A stretch of 64,000 nt of DNA from Acestrorhynchus altus (Eukaryota; Chordata; Actinopteri; Characiformes; Acestrorhynchidae): NCBI GenBank assembly GCA_034509495.1, contig CM067513.1, positions 22,275,968 to 22,339,967 on the forward strand. The letters are read 5' to 3'. Under the pieces are notes generated by a model that saw only the letters and a program-made list of their open reading frames with translations, was not told the origin of the DNA and searched no databases. The position numbers were made by a program, and so were the translations under genes. Below are positions 49,706 to 64,000 of the stretch, in pieces (positions within the stretch are counted from its first letter, which is position 1; every line of letters starts with the position of its first letter).

Positions 49706-52700
49706 TTATTATATTTAACATCTCTAATATTTTAATATTGTATAGATATTTATTATATTTAACATCTCTAATATTTTAATATTGTATAGATATTTATTAT
49801 ATTTAACATCTCTAATATTTTAATATTGTATAGATATTTATTATATTTAACATCTCTAATATTTTAATATTGTATAGATATTTATTATATTTAACATCTC
49901 TAATATTTTAATATTGTATAGATATTTATTATATTTAACATCTCTAATATTTTAATATTGTATAGATATTTATTATATTTAACATCTCTAATATTTTAAT
50001 ATTGTATAGATATTTATTATATTTAACATCTCTAATATTTTAATATTGTATAGATATTTATTATATTTAACATCTCTAATATTTTAATATTGTATAGATA
50101 TTTATTATATTTAACATCTCTAATATTTTAATATTGTATAGATATTTATTATATTTAACATCTCTAATATTTTAATATTGTATAGATATTTATTATATTT
50201 AACATCTCTAATATTTTAATATTGTATAGATATTTATTATATTTAACATCTCTAATATTTTAATATTGTATAGATATTTATTATATTTAACATCTCTAAT
50301 ATTTTAATATTGTATAGATATTTATTATATTTAACATCTCTAATATTTTAATATTGTATAGATATTTATTATATTTAACATCTCTAATATTTTAATATTG
50401 TATAGATATTTATTATATTTAACATCTCTAATATTTTAATATTGTATAGATATTTATTATATTTAACATCTCTAATATTTTAATATTGTATAGATATTTA
50501 TTATATTTAACATCTCTAATATTTTAATATTGTATAGATATTTATTATATTTAACATCTCTAATATTTTAATATTGTATAGATATTTATTATATTTAACA
50601 TCTCTAATATTTTAATATTGTATAGATATTTATTATATTTAACATCTCTAATATTTTAATATTGTATAGATATTTATTATATTTAACATCTCTAATATTT
50701 TAATATTGTATAGATATTTATTATATTTAACATCTCTAATATTTTAATATTGTATAGATATTTATTATATTTAACATCTCTAATATTTTAATATTGTATA
50801 GATATTTATTATATTTAACATCTCTAATATTTTAATATTGTATAGATATTTATTATATTTAACATCTCTAATATTTTAATATTGTATAGATATTTATTAT
50901 ATTTAACATCTCTAATATTTTAATATTGTATAGATATTTATTATATTTAACATCTCTAATATTTTAATATTGTATAGATATTTATTATATTTAACATCTC
51001 TAATATTTTAATATTGTATAGATATTTATTATATTTAACATCTCTAATATTTTAATATTGTATAGATATTTATTATATTTAACATCTCTAATATTTTAAT
51101 ATTGTATAGATATTTATTATATTTAACATCTCTAATATTTTAATATTGTATAGATATTTATTATATTTAACATCTCTAATATTTTAATATTGTATAGATA
51201 TTTATTATATTTAACATCTCTAATATTTTAATATTGTATAGATATTTATTATATTTAACATCTCTAATATTTTAATATTGTATAGATATTTATTATATTT
51301 AACATCTCTAATATTTTAATATTGTATAGATATTTATTATATTTAACATCTCTAATATTTTAATATTGTATAGATATTTATTATATTTAACATCTCTAAT
51401 ATTTTAATATTGTATAGATATTTATTATATTTAACATCTCTAATATTTTAATATTGTATAGATATTTATTATATTTAACATCTCTAATATTTTAATATTG
51501 TATAGATATTTATTATATTTAACATCTCTAATATTTTAATATTGTATAGATATTTATTATATTTAACATCTCTAATATTTTAATATTGTATAGATATTTA
51601 TTATATTTAACATCTCTAATATTTTAATATTGTATAGATATTTATTATATTTAACATCTCTAATATTTTAATATTGTATAGATATTTATTATATTTAACA
51701 TCTCTAATATTTTAATATTGTATAGATATTTATTATATTTAACATCTCTAATATTTTAATATTGTATAGATATTTATTATATTTAACATCTCTAATATTT
51801 TAATATTGTATAGATATTTATTATATTTAACATCTCTAATATTTTAATATTGTATAGATATTTATTATATTTAACATCTCTAATATTTTAATATTGTATA
51901 GATATTTATTATATTTAACATCTCTAATATTTTAATATTGTATAGATATTTATTATATTTAACATCTCTAATATTTTAATATTGTATAGATATTTATTAT
52001 ATTTAACATCTCTAATATTTTAATATTGTATAGATATTTATTATATTTAACATCTCTAATATTTTAATATTGTATAGATATTTATTATATTTAACATCTC
52101 TAATATTTTAATATTGTATAGATATTTATTATATTTAACATCTCTAATATTTTAATATTGTATAGATATTTATTATATTTAACATCTCTAATATTTTAAT
52201 ATTGTATAGATATTTATTATATTTAACATCTCTAATATTTTAATATTGTATAGATATTTATTATATTTAACATCTCTAATATTTTAATATTGTATAGATA
52301 TTTATTATATTTAACATCTCTAATATTTTAATATTGTATAGATATTTATTATATTTAACATCTCTAATATTTTAATATTGTATAGATATTTATTATATTT
52401 AACATCTCTAATATTTTAATATTGTATAGATATTTATTATATTTAACATCTCTAATATTTTAATATTGTATAGATATTTATTATATTTAACATCTCTAAT
52501 ATTTTAATATTGTATAGATATTTATTATATTTAACATCTCTAATATTTTAATATTGTATAGATATTTATTATATTTAACATCTCTAATATTTTAATATTG
52601 TATAGATATTTATTATATTTAACATCTCTAATATTTTAATATTGTATAGATATTTATTATATTTAACATCTCTAATATTTTAATATTGTATAGATATTTA

Positions 52701-55700
52701 TTATATTTAACATCTCTAATATTTTAATATTGTATAGATATTTATTATATTTAACATCTCTAATATTTTAATATTGTATAGATATTTATTATATTTAACA
52801 TCTCTAATATTTTAATATTGTATAGATATTTATTATATTTAACATCTCTAATATTTTAATATTGTATAGATATTTATTATATTTAACATCTCTAATATTT
52901 TAATATTGTATAGATATTTATTATATTTAACATCTCTAATATTTTAATATTGTATAGATATTTATTATATTTAACATCTCTAATATTTTAATATTGTATA
53001 GATATTTATTATATTTAACATCTCTAATATTTTAATATTGTATAGATATTTATTATATTTAACATCTCTAATATTTTAATATTGTATAGATATTTATTAT
53101 ATTTAACATCTCTAATATTTTAATATTGTATAGATATTTATTATATTTAACATCTCTAATATTTTAATATTGTATAGATATTTATTATATTTAACATCTC
53201 TAATATTTTAATATTGTATAGATATTTATTATATTTAACATCTCTAATATTTTAATATTGTATAGATATTTATTATATTTAACATCTCTAATATTTTAAT
53301 ATTGTATAGATATTTATTATATTTAACATCTCTAATATTTTAATATTGTATAGATATTTATTATATTTAACATCTCTAATATTTTAATATTGTATAGATA
53401 TTTATTATATTTAACATCTCTAATATTTTAATATTGTATAGATATTTATTATATTTAACATCTCTAATATTTTAATATTGTATAGATATTTATTATATTT
53501 AACATCTCTAATATTTTAATATTGTATAGATATTTATTATATTTAACATCTCTAATATTTTAATATTGTATAGATATTTATTATATTTAACATCTCTAAT
53601 ATTTTAATATTGTATAGATATTTATTATATTTAACATCTCTAATATTTTAATATTGTATAGATATTTATTATATTTAACATCTCTAATATTTTAATATTG
53701 TATAGATATTTATTATATTTAACATCTCTAATATTTTAATATTGTATAGATATTTATTATATTTAACATCTCTAATATTTTAATATTGTATAGATATTTA
53801 TTATATTTAACATCTCTAATATTTTAATATTGTATAGATATTTATTATATTTAACATCTCTAATATTTTAATATTGTATAGATATTTATTATATTTAACA
53901 TCTCTAATATTTTAATATTGTATAGATATTTATTATATTTAACATCTCTAATATTTTAATATTGTATAGATATTTATTATATTTAACATCTCTAATATTT
54001 TAATATTGTATAGATATTTATTATATTTAACATCTCTAATATTTTAATATTGTATAGATATTTATTATATTTAACATCTCTAATATTTTAATATTGTATA
54101 GATATTTATTATATTTAACATCTCTAATATTTTAATATTGTATAGATATTTATTATATTTAACATCTCTAATATTTTAATATTGTATAGATATTTATTAT
54201 ATTTAACATCTCTAATATTTTAATATTGTATAGATATTTATTATATTTAACATCTCTAATATTTTAATATTGTATAGATATTTATTATATTTAACATCTC
54301 TAATATTTTAATATTGTATAGATATTTATTATATTTAACATCTCTAATATTTTAATATTGTATAGATATTTATTATATTTAACATCTCTAATATTTTAAT
54401 ATTGTATAGATATTTATTATATTTAACATCTCTAATATTTTAATATTGTATAGATATTTATTATATTTAACATCTCTAATATTTTAATATTGTATAGATA
54501 TTTATTATATTTAACATCTCTAATATTTTAATATTGTATAGATATTTATTATATTTAACATCTCTAATATTTTAATATTGTATAGATATTTATTATATTT
54601 AACATCTCTAATATTTTAATATTGTATAGATATTTATTATATTTAACATCTCTAATATTTTAATATTGTATAGATATTTATTATATTTAACATCTCTAAT
54701 ATTTTAATATTGTATAGATATTTATTATATTTAACATCTCTAATATTTTAATATTGTATAGATATTTATTATATTTAACATCTCTAATATTTTAATATTG
54801 TATAGATATTTATTATATTTAACATCTCTAATATTTTAATATTGTATAGATATTTATTATATTTAACATCTCTAATATTTTAATATTGTATAGATATTTA
54901 TTATATTTAACATCTCTAATATTTTAATATTGTATAGATATTTATTATATTTAACATCTCTAATATTTTAATATTGTATAGATATTTATTATATTTAACA
55001 TCTCTAATATTTTAATATTGTATAGATATTTATTATATTTAACATCTCTAATATTTTAATATTGTATAGATATTTATTATATTTAACATCTCTAATATTT
55101 TAATATTGTATAGATATTTATTATATTTAACATCTCTAATATTTTAATATTGTATAGATATTTATTATATTTAACATCTCTAATATTTTAATATTGTATA
55201 GATATTTATTATATTTAACATCTCTAATATTTTAATATTGTATAGATATTTATTATATTTAACATCTCTAATATTTTAATATTGTATAGATATTTATTAT
55301 ATTTAACATCTCTAATATTTTAATATTGTATAGATATTTATTATATTTAACATCTCTAATATTTTAATATTGTATAGATATTTATTATATTTAACATCTC
55401 TAATATTTTAATATTGTATAGATATTTATTATATTTAACATCTCTAATATTTTAATATTGTATAGATATTTATTATATTTAACATCTCTAATATTTTAAT
55501 ATTGTATAGATATTTATTATATTTAACATCTCTAATATTTTAATATTGTATAGATATTTATTATATTTAACATCTCTAATATTTTAATATTGTATAGATA
55601 TTTATTATATTTAACATCTCTAATATTTTAATATTGTATAGATATTTATTATATTTAACATCTCTAATATTTTAATATTGTATAGATATTTATTATATTT

Positions 55701-58700
55701 AACATCTCTAATATTTTAATATTGTATAGATATTTATTATATTTAACATCTCTAATATTTTAATATTGTATAGATATTTATTATATTTAACATCTCTAAT
55801 ATTTTAATATTGTATAGATATTTATTATATTTAACATCTCTAATATTTTAATATTGTATAGATATTTATTATATTTAACATCTCTAATATTTTAATATTG
55901 TATAGATATTTATTATATTTAACATCTCTAATATTTTAATATTGTATAGATATTTATTATATTTAACATCTCTAATATTTTAATATTGTATAGATATTTA
56001 TTATATTTAACATCTCTAATATTTTAATATTGTATAGATATTTATTATATTTAACATCTCTAATATTTTAATATTGTATAGATATTTATTATATTTAACA
56101 TCTCTAATATTTTAATATTGTATAGATATTTATTATATTTAACATCTCTAATATTTTAATATTGTATAGATATTTATTATATTTAACATCTCTAATATTT
56201 TAATATTGTATAGATATTTATTATATTTAACATCTCTAATATTTTAATATTGTATAGATATTTATTATATTTAACATCTCTAATATTTTAATATTGTATA
56301 GATATTTATTATATTTAACATCTCTAATATTTTAATATTGTATAGATATTTATTATATTTAACATCTCTAATATTTTAATATTGTATAGATATTTATTAT
56401 ATTTAACATCTCTAATATTTTAATATTGTATAGATATTTATTATATTTAACATCTCTAATATTTTAATATTGTATAGATATTTATTATATTTAACATCTC
56501 TAATATTTTAATATTGTATAGATATTTATTATATTTAACATCTCTAATATTTTAATATTGTATAGATATTTATTATATTTAACATCTCTAATATTTTAAT
56601 ATTGTATAGATATTTATTATATTTAACATCTCTAATATTTTAATATTGTATAGATATTTATTATATTTAACATCTCTAATATTTTAATATTGTATAGATA
56701 TTTATTATATTTAACATCTCTAATATTTTAATATTGTATAGATATTTATTATATTTAACATCTCTAATATTTTAATATTGTATAGATATTTATTATATTT
56801 AACATCTCTAATATTTTAATATTGTATAGATATTTATTATATTTAACATCTCTAATATTTTAATATTGTATAGATATTTATTATATTTAACATCTCTAAT
56901 ATTTTAATATTGTATAGATATTTATTATATTTAACATCTCTAATATTTTAATATTGTATAGATATTTATTATATTTAACATCTCTAATATTTTAATATTG
57001 TATAGATATTTATTATATTTAACATCTCTAATATTTTAATATTGTATAGATATTTATTATATTTAACATCTCTAATATTTTAATATTGTATAGATATTTA
57101 TTATATTTAACATCTCTAATATTTTAATATTGTATAGATATTTATTATATTTAACATCTCTAATATTTTAATATTGTATAGATATTTATTATATTTAACA
57201 TCTCTAATATTTTAATATTGTATAGATATTTATTATATTTAACATCTCTAATATTTTAATATTGTATAGATATTTATTATATTTAACATCTCTAATATTT
57301 TAATATTGTATAGATATTTATTATATTTAACATCTCTAATATTTTAATATTGTATAGATATTTATTATATTTAACATCTCTAATATTTTAATATTGTATA
57401 GATATTTATTATATTTAACATCTCTAATATTTTAATATTGTATAGATATTTATTATATTTAACATCTCTAATATTTTAATATTGTATAGATATTTATTAT
57501 ATTTAACATCTCTAATATTTTAATATTGTATAGATATTTATTATATTTAACATCTCTAATATTTTAATATTGTATAGATATTTATTATATTTAACATCTC
57601 TAATATTTTAATATTGTATAGATATTTATTATATTTAACATCTCTAATATTTTAATATTGTATAGATATTTATTATATTTAACATCTCTAATATTTTAAT
57701 ATTGTATAGATATTTATTATATTTAACATCTCTAATATTTTAATATTGTATAGATATTTATTATATTTAACATCTCTAATATTTTAATATTGTATAGATA
57801 TTTATTATATTTAACATCTCTAATATTTTAATATTGTATAGATATTTATTATATTTAACATCTCTAATATTTTAATATTGTATAGATATTTATTATATTT
57901 AACATCTCTAATATTTTAATATTGTATAGATATTTATTATATTTAACATCTCTAATATTTTAATATTGTATAGATATTTATTATATTTAACATCTCTAAT
58001 ATTTTAATATTGTATAGATATTTATTATATTTAACATCTCTAATATTTTAATATTGTATAGATATTTATTATATTTAACATCTCTAATATTTTAATATTG
58101 TATAGATATTTATTATATTTAACATCTCTAATATTTTAATATTGTATAGATATTTATTATATTTAACATCTCTAATATTTTAATATTGTATAGATATTTA
58201 TTATATTTAACATCTCTAATATTTTAATATTGTATAGATATTTATTATATTTAACATCTCTAATATTTTAATATTGTATAGATATTTATTATATTTAACA
58301 TCTCTAATATTTTAATATTGTATAGATATTTATTATATTTAACATCTCTAATATTTTAATATTGTATAGATATTTATTATATTTAACATCTCTAATATTT
58401 TAATATTGTATAGATATTTATTATATTTAACATCTCTAATATTTTAATATTGTATAGATATTTATTATATTTAACATCTCTAATATTTTAATATTGTATA
58501 GATATTTATTATATTTAACATCTCTAATATTTTAATATTGTATAGATATTTATTATATTTAACATCTCTAATATTTTAATATTGTATAGATATTTATTAT
58601 ATTTAACATCTCTAATATTTTAATATTGTATAGATATTTATTATATTTAACATCTCTAATATTTTAATATTGTATAGATATTTATTATATTTAACATCTC

Positions 58701-61700
58701 TAATATTTTAATATTGTATAGATATTTATTATATTTAACATCTCTAATATTTTAATATTGTATAGATATTTATTATATTTAACATCTCTAATATTTTAAT
58801 ATTGTATAGATATTTATTATATTTAACATCTCTAATATTTTAATATTGTATAGATATTTATTATATTTAACATCTCTAATATTTTAATATTGTATAGATA
58901 TTTATTATATTTAACATCTCTAATATTTTAATATTGTATAGATATTTATTATATTTAACATCTCTAATATTTTAATATTGTATAGATATTTATTATATTT
59001 AACATCTCTAATATTTTAATATTGTATAGATATTTATTATATTTAACATCTCTAATATTTTAATATTGTATAGATATTTATTATATTTAACATCTCTAAT
59101 ATTTTAATATTGTATAGATATTTATTATATTTAACATCTCTAATATTTTAATATTGTATAGATATTTATTATATTTAACATCTCTAATATTTTAATATTG
59201 TATAGATATTTATTATATTTAACATCTCTAATATTTTAATATTGTATAGATATTTATTATATTTAACATCTCTAATATTTTAATATTGTATAGATATTTA
59301 TTATATTTAACATCTCTAATATTTTAATATTGTATAGATATTTATTATATTTAACATCTCTAATATTTTAATATTGTATAGATATTTATTATATTTAACA
59401 TCTCTAATATTTTAATATTGTATAGATATTTATTATATTTAACATCTCTAATATTTTAATATTGTATAGATATTTATTATATTTAACATCTCTAATATTT
59501 TAATATTGTATAGATATTTATTATATTTAACATCTCTAATATTTTAATATTGTATAGATATTTATTATATTTAACATCTCTAATATTTTAATATTGTATA
59601 GATATTTATTATATTTAACATCTCTAATATTTTAATATTGTATAGATATTTATTATATTTAACATCTCTAATATTTTAATATTGTATAGATATTTATTAT
59701 ATTTAACATCTCTAATATTTTAATATTGTATAGATATTTATTATATTTAACATCTCTAATATTTTAATATTGTATAGATATTTATTATATTTAACATCTC
59801 TAATATTTTAATATTGTATAGATATTTATTATATTTAACATCTCTAATATTTTAATATTGTATAGATATTTATTATATTTAACATCTCTAATATTTTAAT
59901 ATTGTATAGATATTTATTATATTTAACATCTCTAATATTTTAATATTGTATAGATATTTATTATATTTAACATCTCTAATATTTTAATATTGTATAGATA
60001 TTTATTATATTTAACATCTCTAATATTTTAATATTGTATAGATATTTATTATATTTAACATCTCTAATATTTTAATATTGTATAGATATTTATTATATTT
60101 AACATCTCTAATATTTTAATATTGTATAGATATTTATTATATTTAACATCTCTAATATTTTAATATTGTATAGATATTTATTATATTTAACATCTCTAAT
60201 ATTTTAATATTGTATAGATATTTATTATATTTAACATCTCTAATATTTTAATATTGTATAGATATTTATTATATTTAACATCTCTAATATTTTAATATTG
60301 TATAGATATTTATTATATTTAACATCTCTAATATTTTAATATTGTATAGATATTTATTATATTTAACATCTCTAATATTTTAATATTGTATAGATATTTA
60401 TTATATTTAACATCTCTAATATTTTAATATTGTATAGATATTTATTATATTTAACATCTCTAATATTTTAATATTGTATAGATATTTATTATATTTAACA
60501 TCTCTAATATTTTAATATTGTATAGATATTTATTATATTTAACATCTCTAATATTTTAATATTGTATAGATATTTATTATATTTAACATCTCTAATATTT
60601 TAATATTGTATAGATATTTATTATATTTAACATCTCTAATATTTTAATATTGTATAGATATTTATTATATTTAACATCTCTAATATTTTAATATTGTATA
60701 GATATTTATTATATTTAACATCTCTAATATTTTAATATTGTATAGATATTTATTATATTTAACATCTCTAATATTTTAATATTGTATAGATATTTATTAT
60801 ATTTAACATCTCTAATATTTTAATATTGTATAGATATTTATTATATTTAACATCTCTAATATTTTAATATTGTATAGATATTTATTATATTTAACATCTC
60901 TAATATTTTAATATTGTATAGATATTTATTATATTTAACATCTCTAATATTTTAATATTGTATAGATATTTATTATATTTAACATCTCTAATATTTTAAT
61001 ATTGTATAGATATTTATTATATTTAACATCTCTAATATTTTAATATTGTATAGATATTTATTATATTTAACATCTCTAATATTTTAATATTGTATAGATA
61101 TTTATTATATTTAACATCTCTAATATTTTAATATTGTATAGATATTTATTATATTTAACATCTCTAATATTTTAATATTGTATAGATATTTATTATATTT
61201 AACATCTCTAATATTTTAATATTGTATAGATATTTATTATATTTAACATCTCTAATATTTTAATATTGTATAGATATTTATTATATTTAACATCTCTAAT
61301 ATTTTAATATTGTATAGATATTTATTATATTTAACATCTCTAATATTTTAATATTGTATAGATATTTATTATATTTAACATCTCTAATATTTTAATATTG
61401 TATAGATATTTATTATATTTAACATCTCTAATATTTTAATATTGTATAGATATTTATTATATTTAACATCTCTAATATTTTAATATTGTATAGATATTTA
61501 TTATATTTAACATCTCTAATATTTTAATATTGTATAGATATTTATTATATTTAACATCTCTAATATTTTAATATTGTATAGATATTTATTATATTTAACA
61601 TCTCTAATATTTTAATATTGTATAGATATTTATTATATTTAACATCTCTAATATTTTAATATTGTATAGATATTTATTATATTTAACATCTCTAATATTT

Positions 61701-63780
61701 TAATATTGTATAGATATTTATTATATTTAACATCTCTAATATTTTAATATTGTATAGATATTTATTATATTTAACATCTCTAATATTTTAATATTGTATA
61801 GATATTTATTATATTTAACATCTCTAATATTTTAATATTGTATAGATATTTATTATATTTAACATCTCTAATATTTTAATATTGTATAGATATTTATTAT
61901 ATTTAACATCTCTAATATTTTAATATTGTATAGATATTTATTATATTTAACATCTCTAATATTTTAATATTGTATAGATATTTATTATATTTAACATCTC
62001 TAATATTTTAATATTGTATAGATATTTATTATATTTAACATCTCTAATATTTTAATATTGTATAGATATTTATTATATTTAACATCTCTAATATTTTAAT
62101 ATTGTATAGATATTTATTATATTTAACATCTCTAATATTTTAATATTGTATAGATATTTATTATATTTAACATCTCTAATATTTTAATATTGTATAGATA
62201 TTTATTATATTTAACATCTCTAATATTTTAATATTGTATAGATATTTATTATATTTAACATCTCTAATATTTTAATATTGTATAGATATTTATTATATTT
62301 AACATCTCTAATATTTTAATATTGTATAGATATTTATTATATTTAACATCTCTAATATTTTAATATTGTATAGATATTTATTATATTTAACATCTCTAAT
62401 ATTTTAATATTGTATAGATATTTATTATATTTAACATCTCTAATATTTTAATATTGTATAGATATTTATTATATTTAACATCTCTAATATTTTAATATTG
62501 TATAGATATTTATTATATTTAACATCTCTAATATTTTAATATTGTATAGATATTTATTATATTTAACATCTCTAATATTTTAATATTGTATAGATATTTA
62601 TTATATTTAACATCTCTAATATTTTAATATTGTATAGATATTTATTATATTTAACATCTCTAATATTTTAATATTGTATAGATATTTATTATATTTAACA
62701 TCTCTAATATTTTAATATTGTATAGATATTTATTATATTTAACATCTCTAATATTTTAATATTGTATAGATATTTATTATATTTAACATCTCTAATATTT
62801 TAATATTGTATAGATATTTATTATATTTAACATCTCTAATATTTTAATATTGTATAGATATTTATTATATTTAACATCTCTAATATTTTAATATTGTATA
62901 GATATTTATTATATTTAACATCTCTAATATTTTAATATTGTATAGATATTTATTATATTTAACATCTCTAATATTTTAATATTGTATAGATATTTATTAT
63001 ATTTAACATCTCTAATATTTTAATATTGTATAGATATTTATTATATTTAACATCTCTAATATTTTAATATTGTATAGATATTTATTATATTTAACATCTC
63101 TAATATTTTAATATTGTATAGATATTTATTATATTTAACATCTCTAATATTTTAATATTGTATAGATATTTATTATATTTAACATCTCTAATATTTTAAT
63201 ATTGTATAGATATTTATTATATTTAACATCTCTAATATTTTAATATTGTATAGATATTTATTATATTTAACATCTCTAATATTTTAATATTGTATAGATA
63301 TTTATTATATTTAACATCTCTAATATTTTAATATTGTATAGATATTTATTATATTTAACATCTCTAATATTTTAATATTGTATAGATATTTATTATATTT
63401 AACATCTCTAATATTTTAATATTGTATAGATATTTATTATATTTAACATCTCTAATATTTTAATATTGTATAGATATTTATTATATTTAACATCTCTAAT
63501 ATTTTAATATTGTATAGATATTTATTATATTTAACATCTCTAATATTTTAATATTGTATAGATATTTATTATATTTAACATCTCTAATATTTTAATATTG
63601 TATAGATATTTATTATATTTAACATCTCTAATATTTTAATATTGTATAGATATTTATTATATTTAACATCTCTAATATTTTAATATTGTATAGATATTTA
63701 TTATATTTAACATCTCTAATATTTTAATATTGTATAGATATTTATTATATTTAATATCTCTAATATTTTAATATTGTATA
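49706..63780. repeat. 44-bp satellite array, about 320 copies
   Basis: Head-to-tail units of 44 bp, recognisable by TATAGATATTTATTATATTT followed by AACATCTCTAATATTTT. Only 5 of the 44 bases are G or C. I see no change across the array until a C-to-T near 63,755; after 63,785 units diverge. No open frame and no spacers, so neither gene nor CRISPR. Total length is about 14.07 kb. Confidence 0.97.
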
Positions 63781-64000
63781 GATATTTCTTATTTATTAAA
63801 TGTATTTAATAGCTCTGTTTAATATTTTGTAGATATTTGTTATATTTAATATCTTATTTTAATATTTGATAGATATTATTTATTCATTCATTCATTTTCC
63901 AAACCGCTTATTCCTGAATAGGGTCATGGGTGAGCCGGTGCCCAGCCGGCAACTCTGAGCGCAAGATATTATTTAACATCACTTAATATTTTGTATTTAT
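63781..64000. repeat. Diverged satellite edge with an inserted 81-bp repeat
   Basis: Degenerate units (AGATATT-TTATATTTAA, TAATATTTT) continue to 64,000. Positions 63,883-63,963 carry unrelated sequence (ATTCATTCATTTTCCAAACC, later GGGTCATGGGTGAGCCGGTG), flanked on both sides by AGATATTATTTA. Confidence 0.85.

Noticed and set aside
49706..63780. CRISPR array
   Set aside because: Units are contiguous and identical with no spacers, and the context is a vertebrate genome.

Overview
The window looks like teleost fish nuclear DNA. It is AT-rich and intron-rich, with canonical GT/AG splice sites and a dense load of fish-type transposable elements (Rex3, a Rex1/CR1-like LINE, L2, several Tc1 families, hAT-like MITEs, a DIRS relic). 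There is no prokaryotic gene organisation. I cannot name the species.

Positions 1 to about 42,300 are one gene on the minus strand, HEATR5A, the HEAT-repeat partner of the AP-1 clathrin adaptor. I could place a probable non-coding exon 1 (about 42,181-42,300) and 33 coding exons, from the start codon at 37,242 to a last exon cut by the left edge at position 1. The exon phases close at every junction. They give 5,492 nt of coding sequence, about 1,830 codons, without a stop. Roughly the last 200 residues lie beyond the left edge.

The HEATR5A introns hold most of the repeats: Tc1 copies (2.25-3.0, 8.9-9.5, 14.2-14.8, 22.3-24.1 and 31.0-32.2 kb), a Rex3 relic (5.0-6.6 kb), a MITE with 36-bp inverted termini (6.7-7.4 kb), a Rex1-like LINE (10.9-13.75 kb), two L2 LINEs (26.9-28.5 and 39.7-41.9 kb), two short MITEs (36.4-36.75 kb) and many microsatellites. 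The L2 copy in intron 1 appears to have split a 21-bp minisatellite.

Upstream of HEATR5A, 42.7-47.5 kb is a graveyard of shuffled retroelement pieces: L2 tails, a DIRS-type relic with a broken tyrosine recombinase, an endogenous-retrovirus-like pol fragment, Rex1-like and RTE-like LINE pieces, and a Tc1 end. At 48.2-49.5 kb two phase-compatible exons, a stop codon and a poly(A) signal mark the 3' end of another minus-strand gene that I do not recognise.

From 49,706 to about 63,780 the window is a nearly perfect 44-bp satellite of about 320 copies and about 11% GC. It follows a single N at 49,705. Its right edge decays into diverged units, one of which carries an 81-bp insertion flanked by 12-bp direct repeats. 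If the upstream gene is real, this satellite lies inside or upstream of it.
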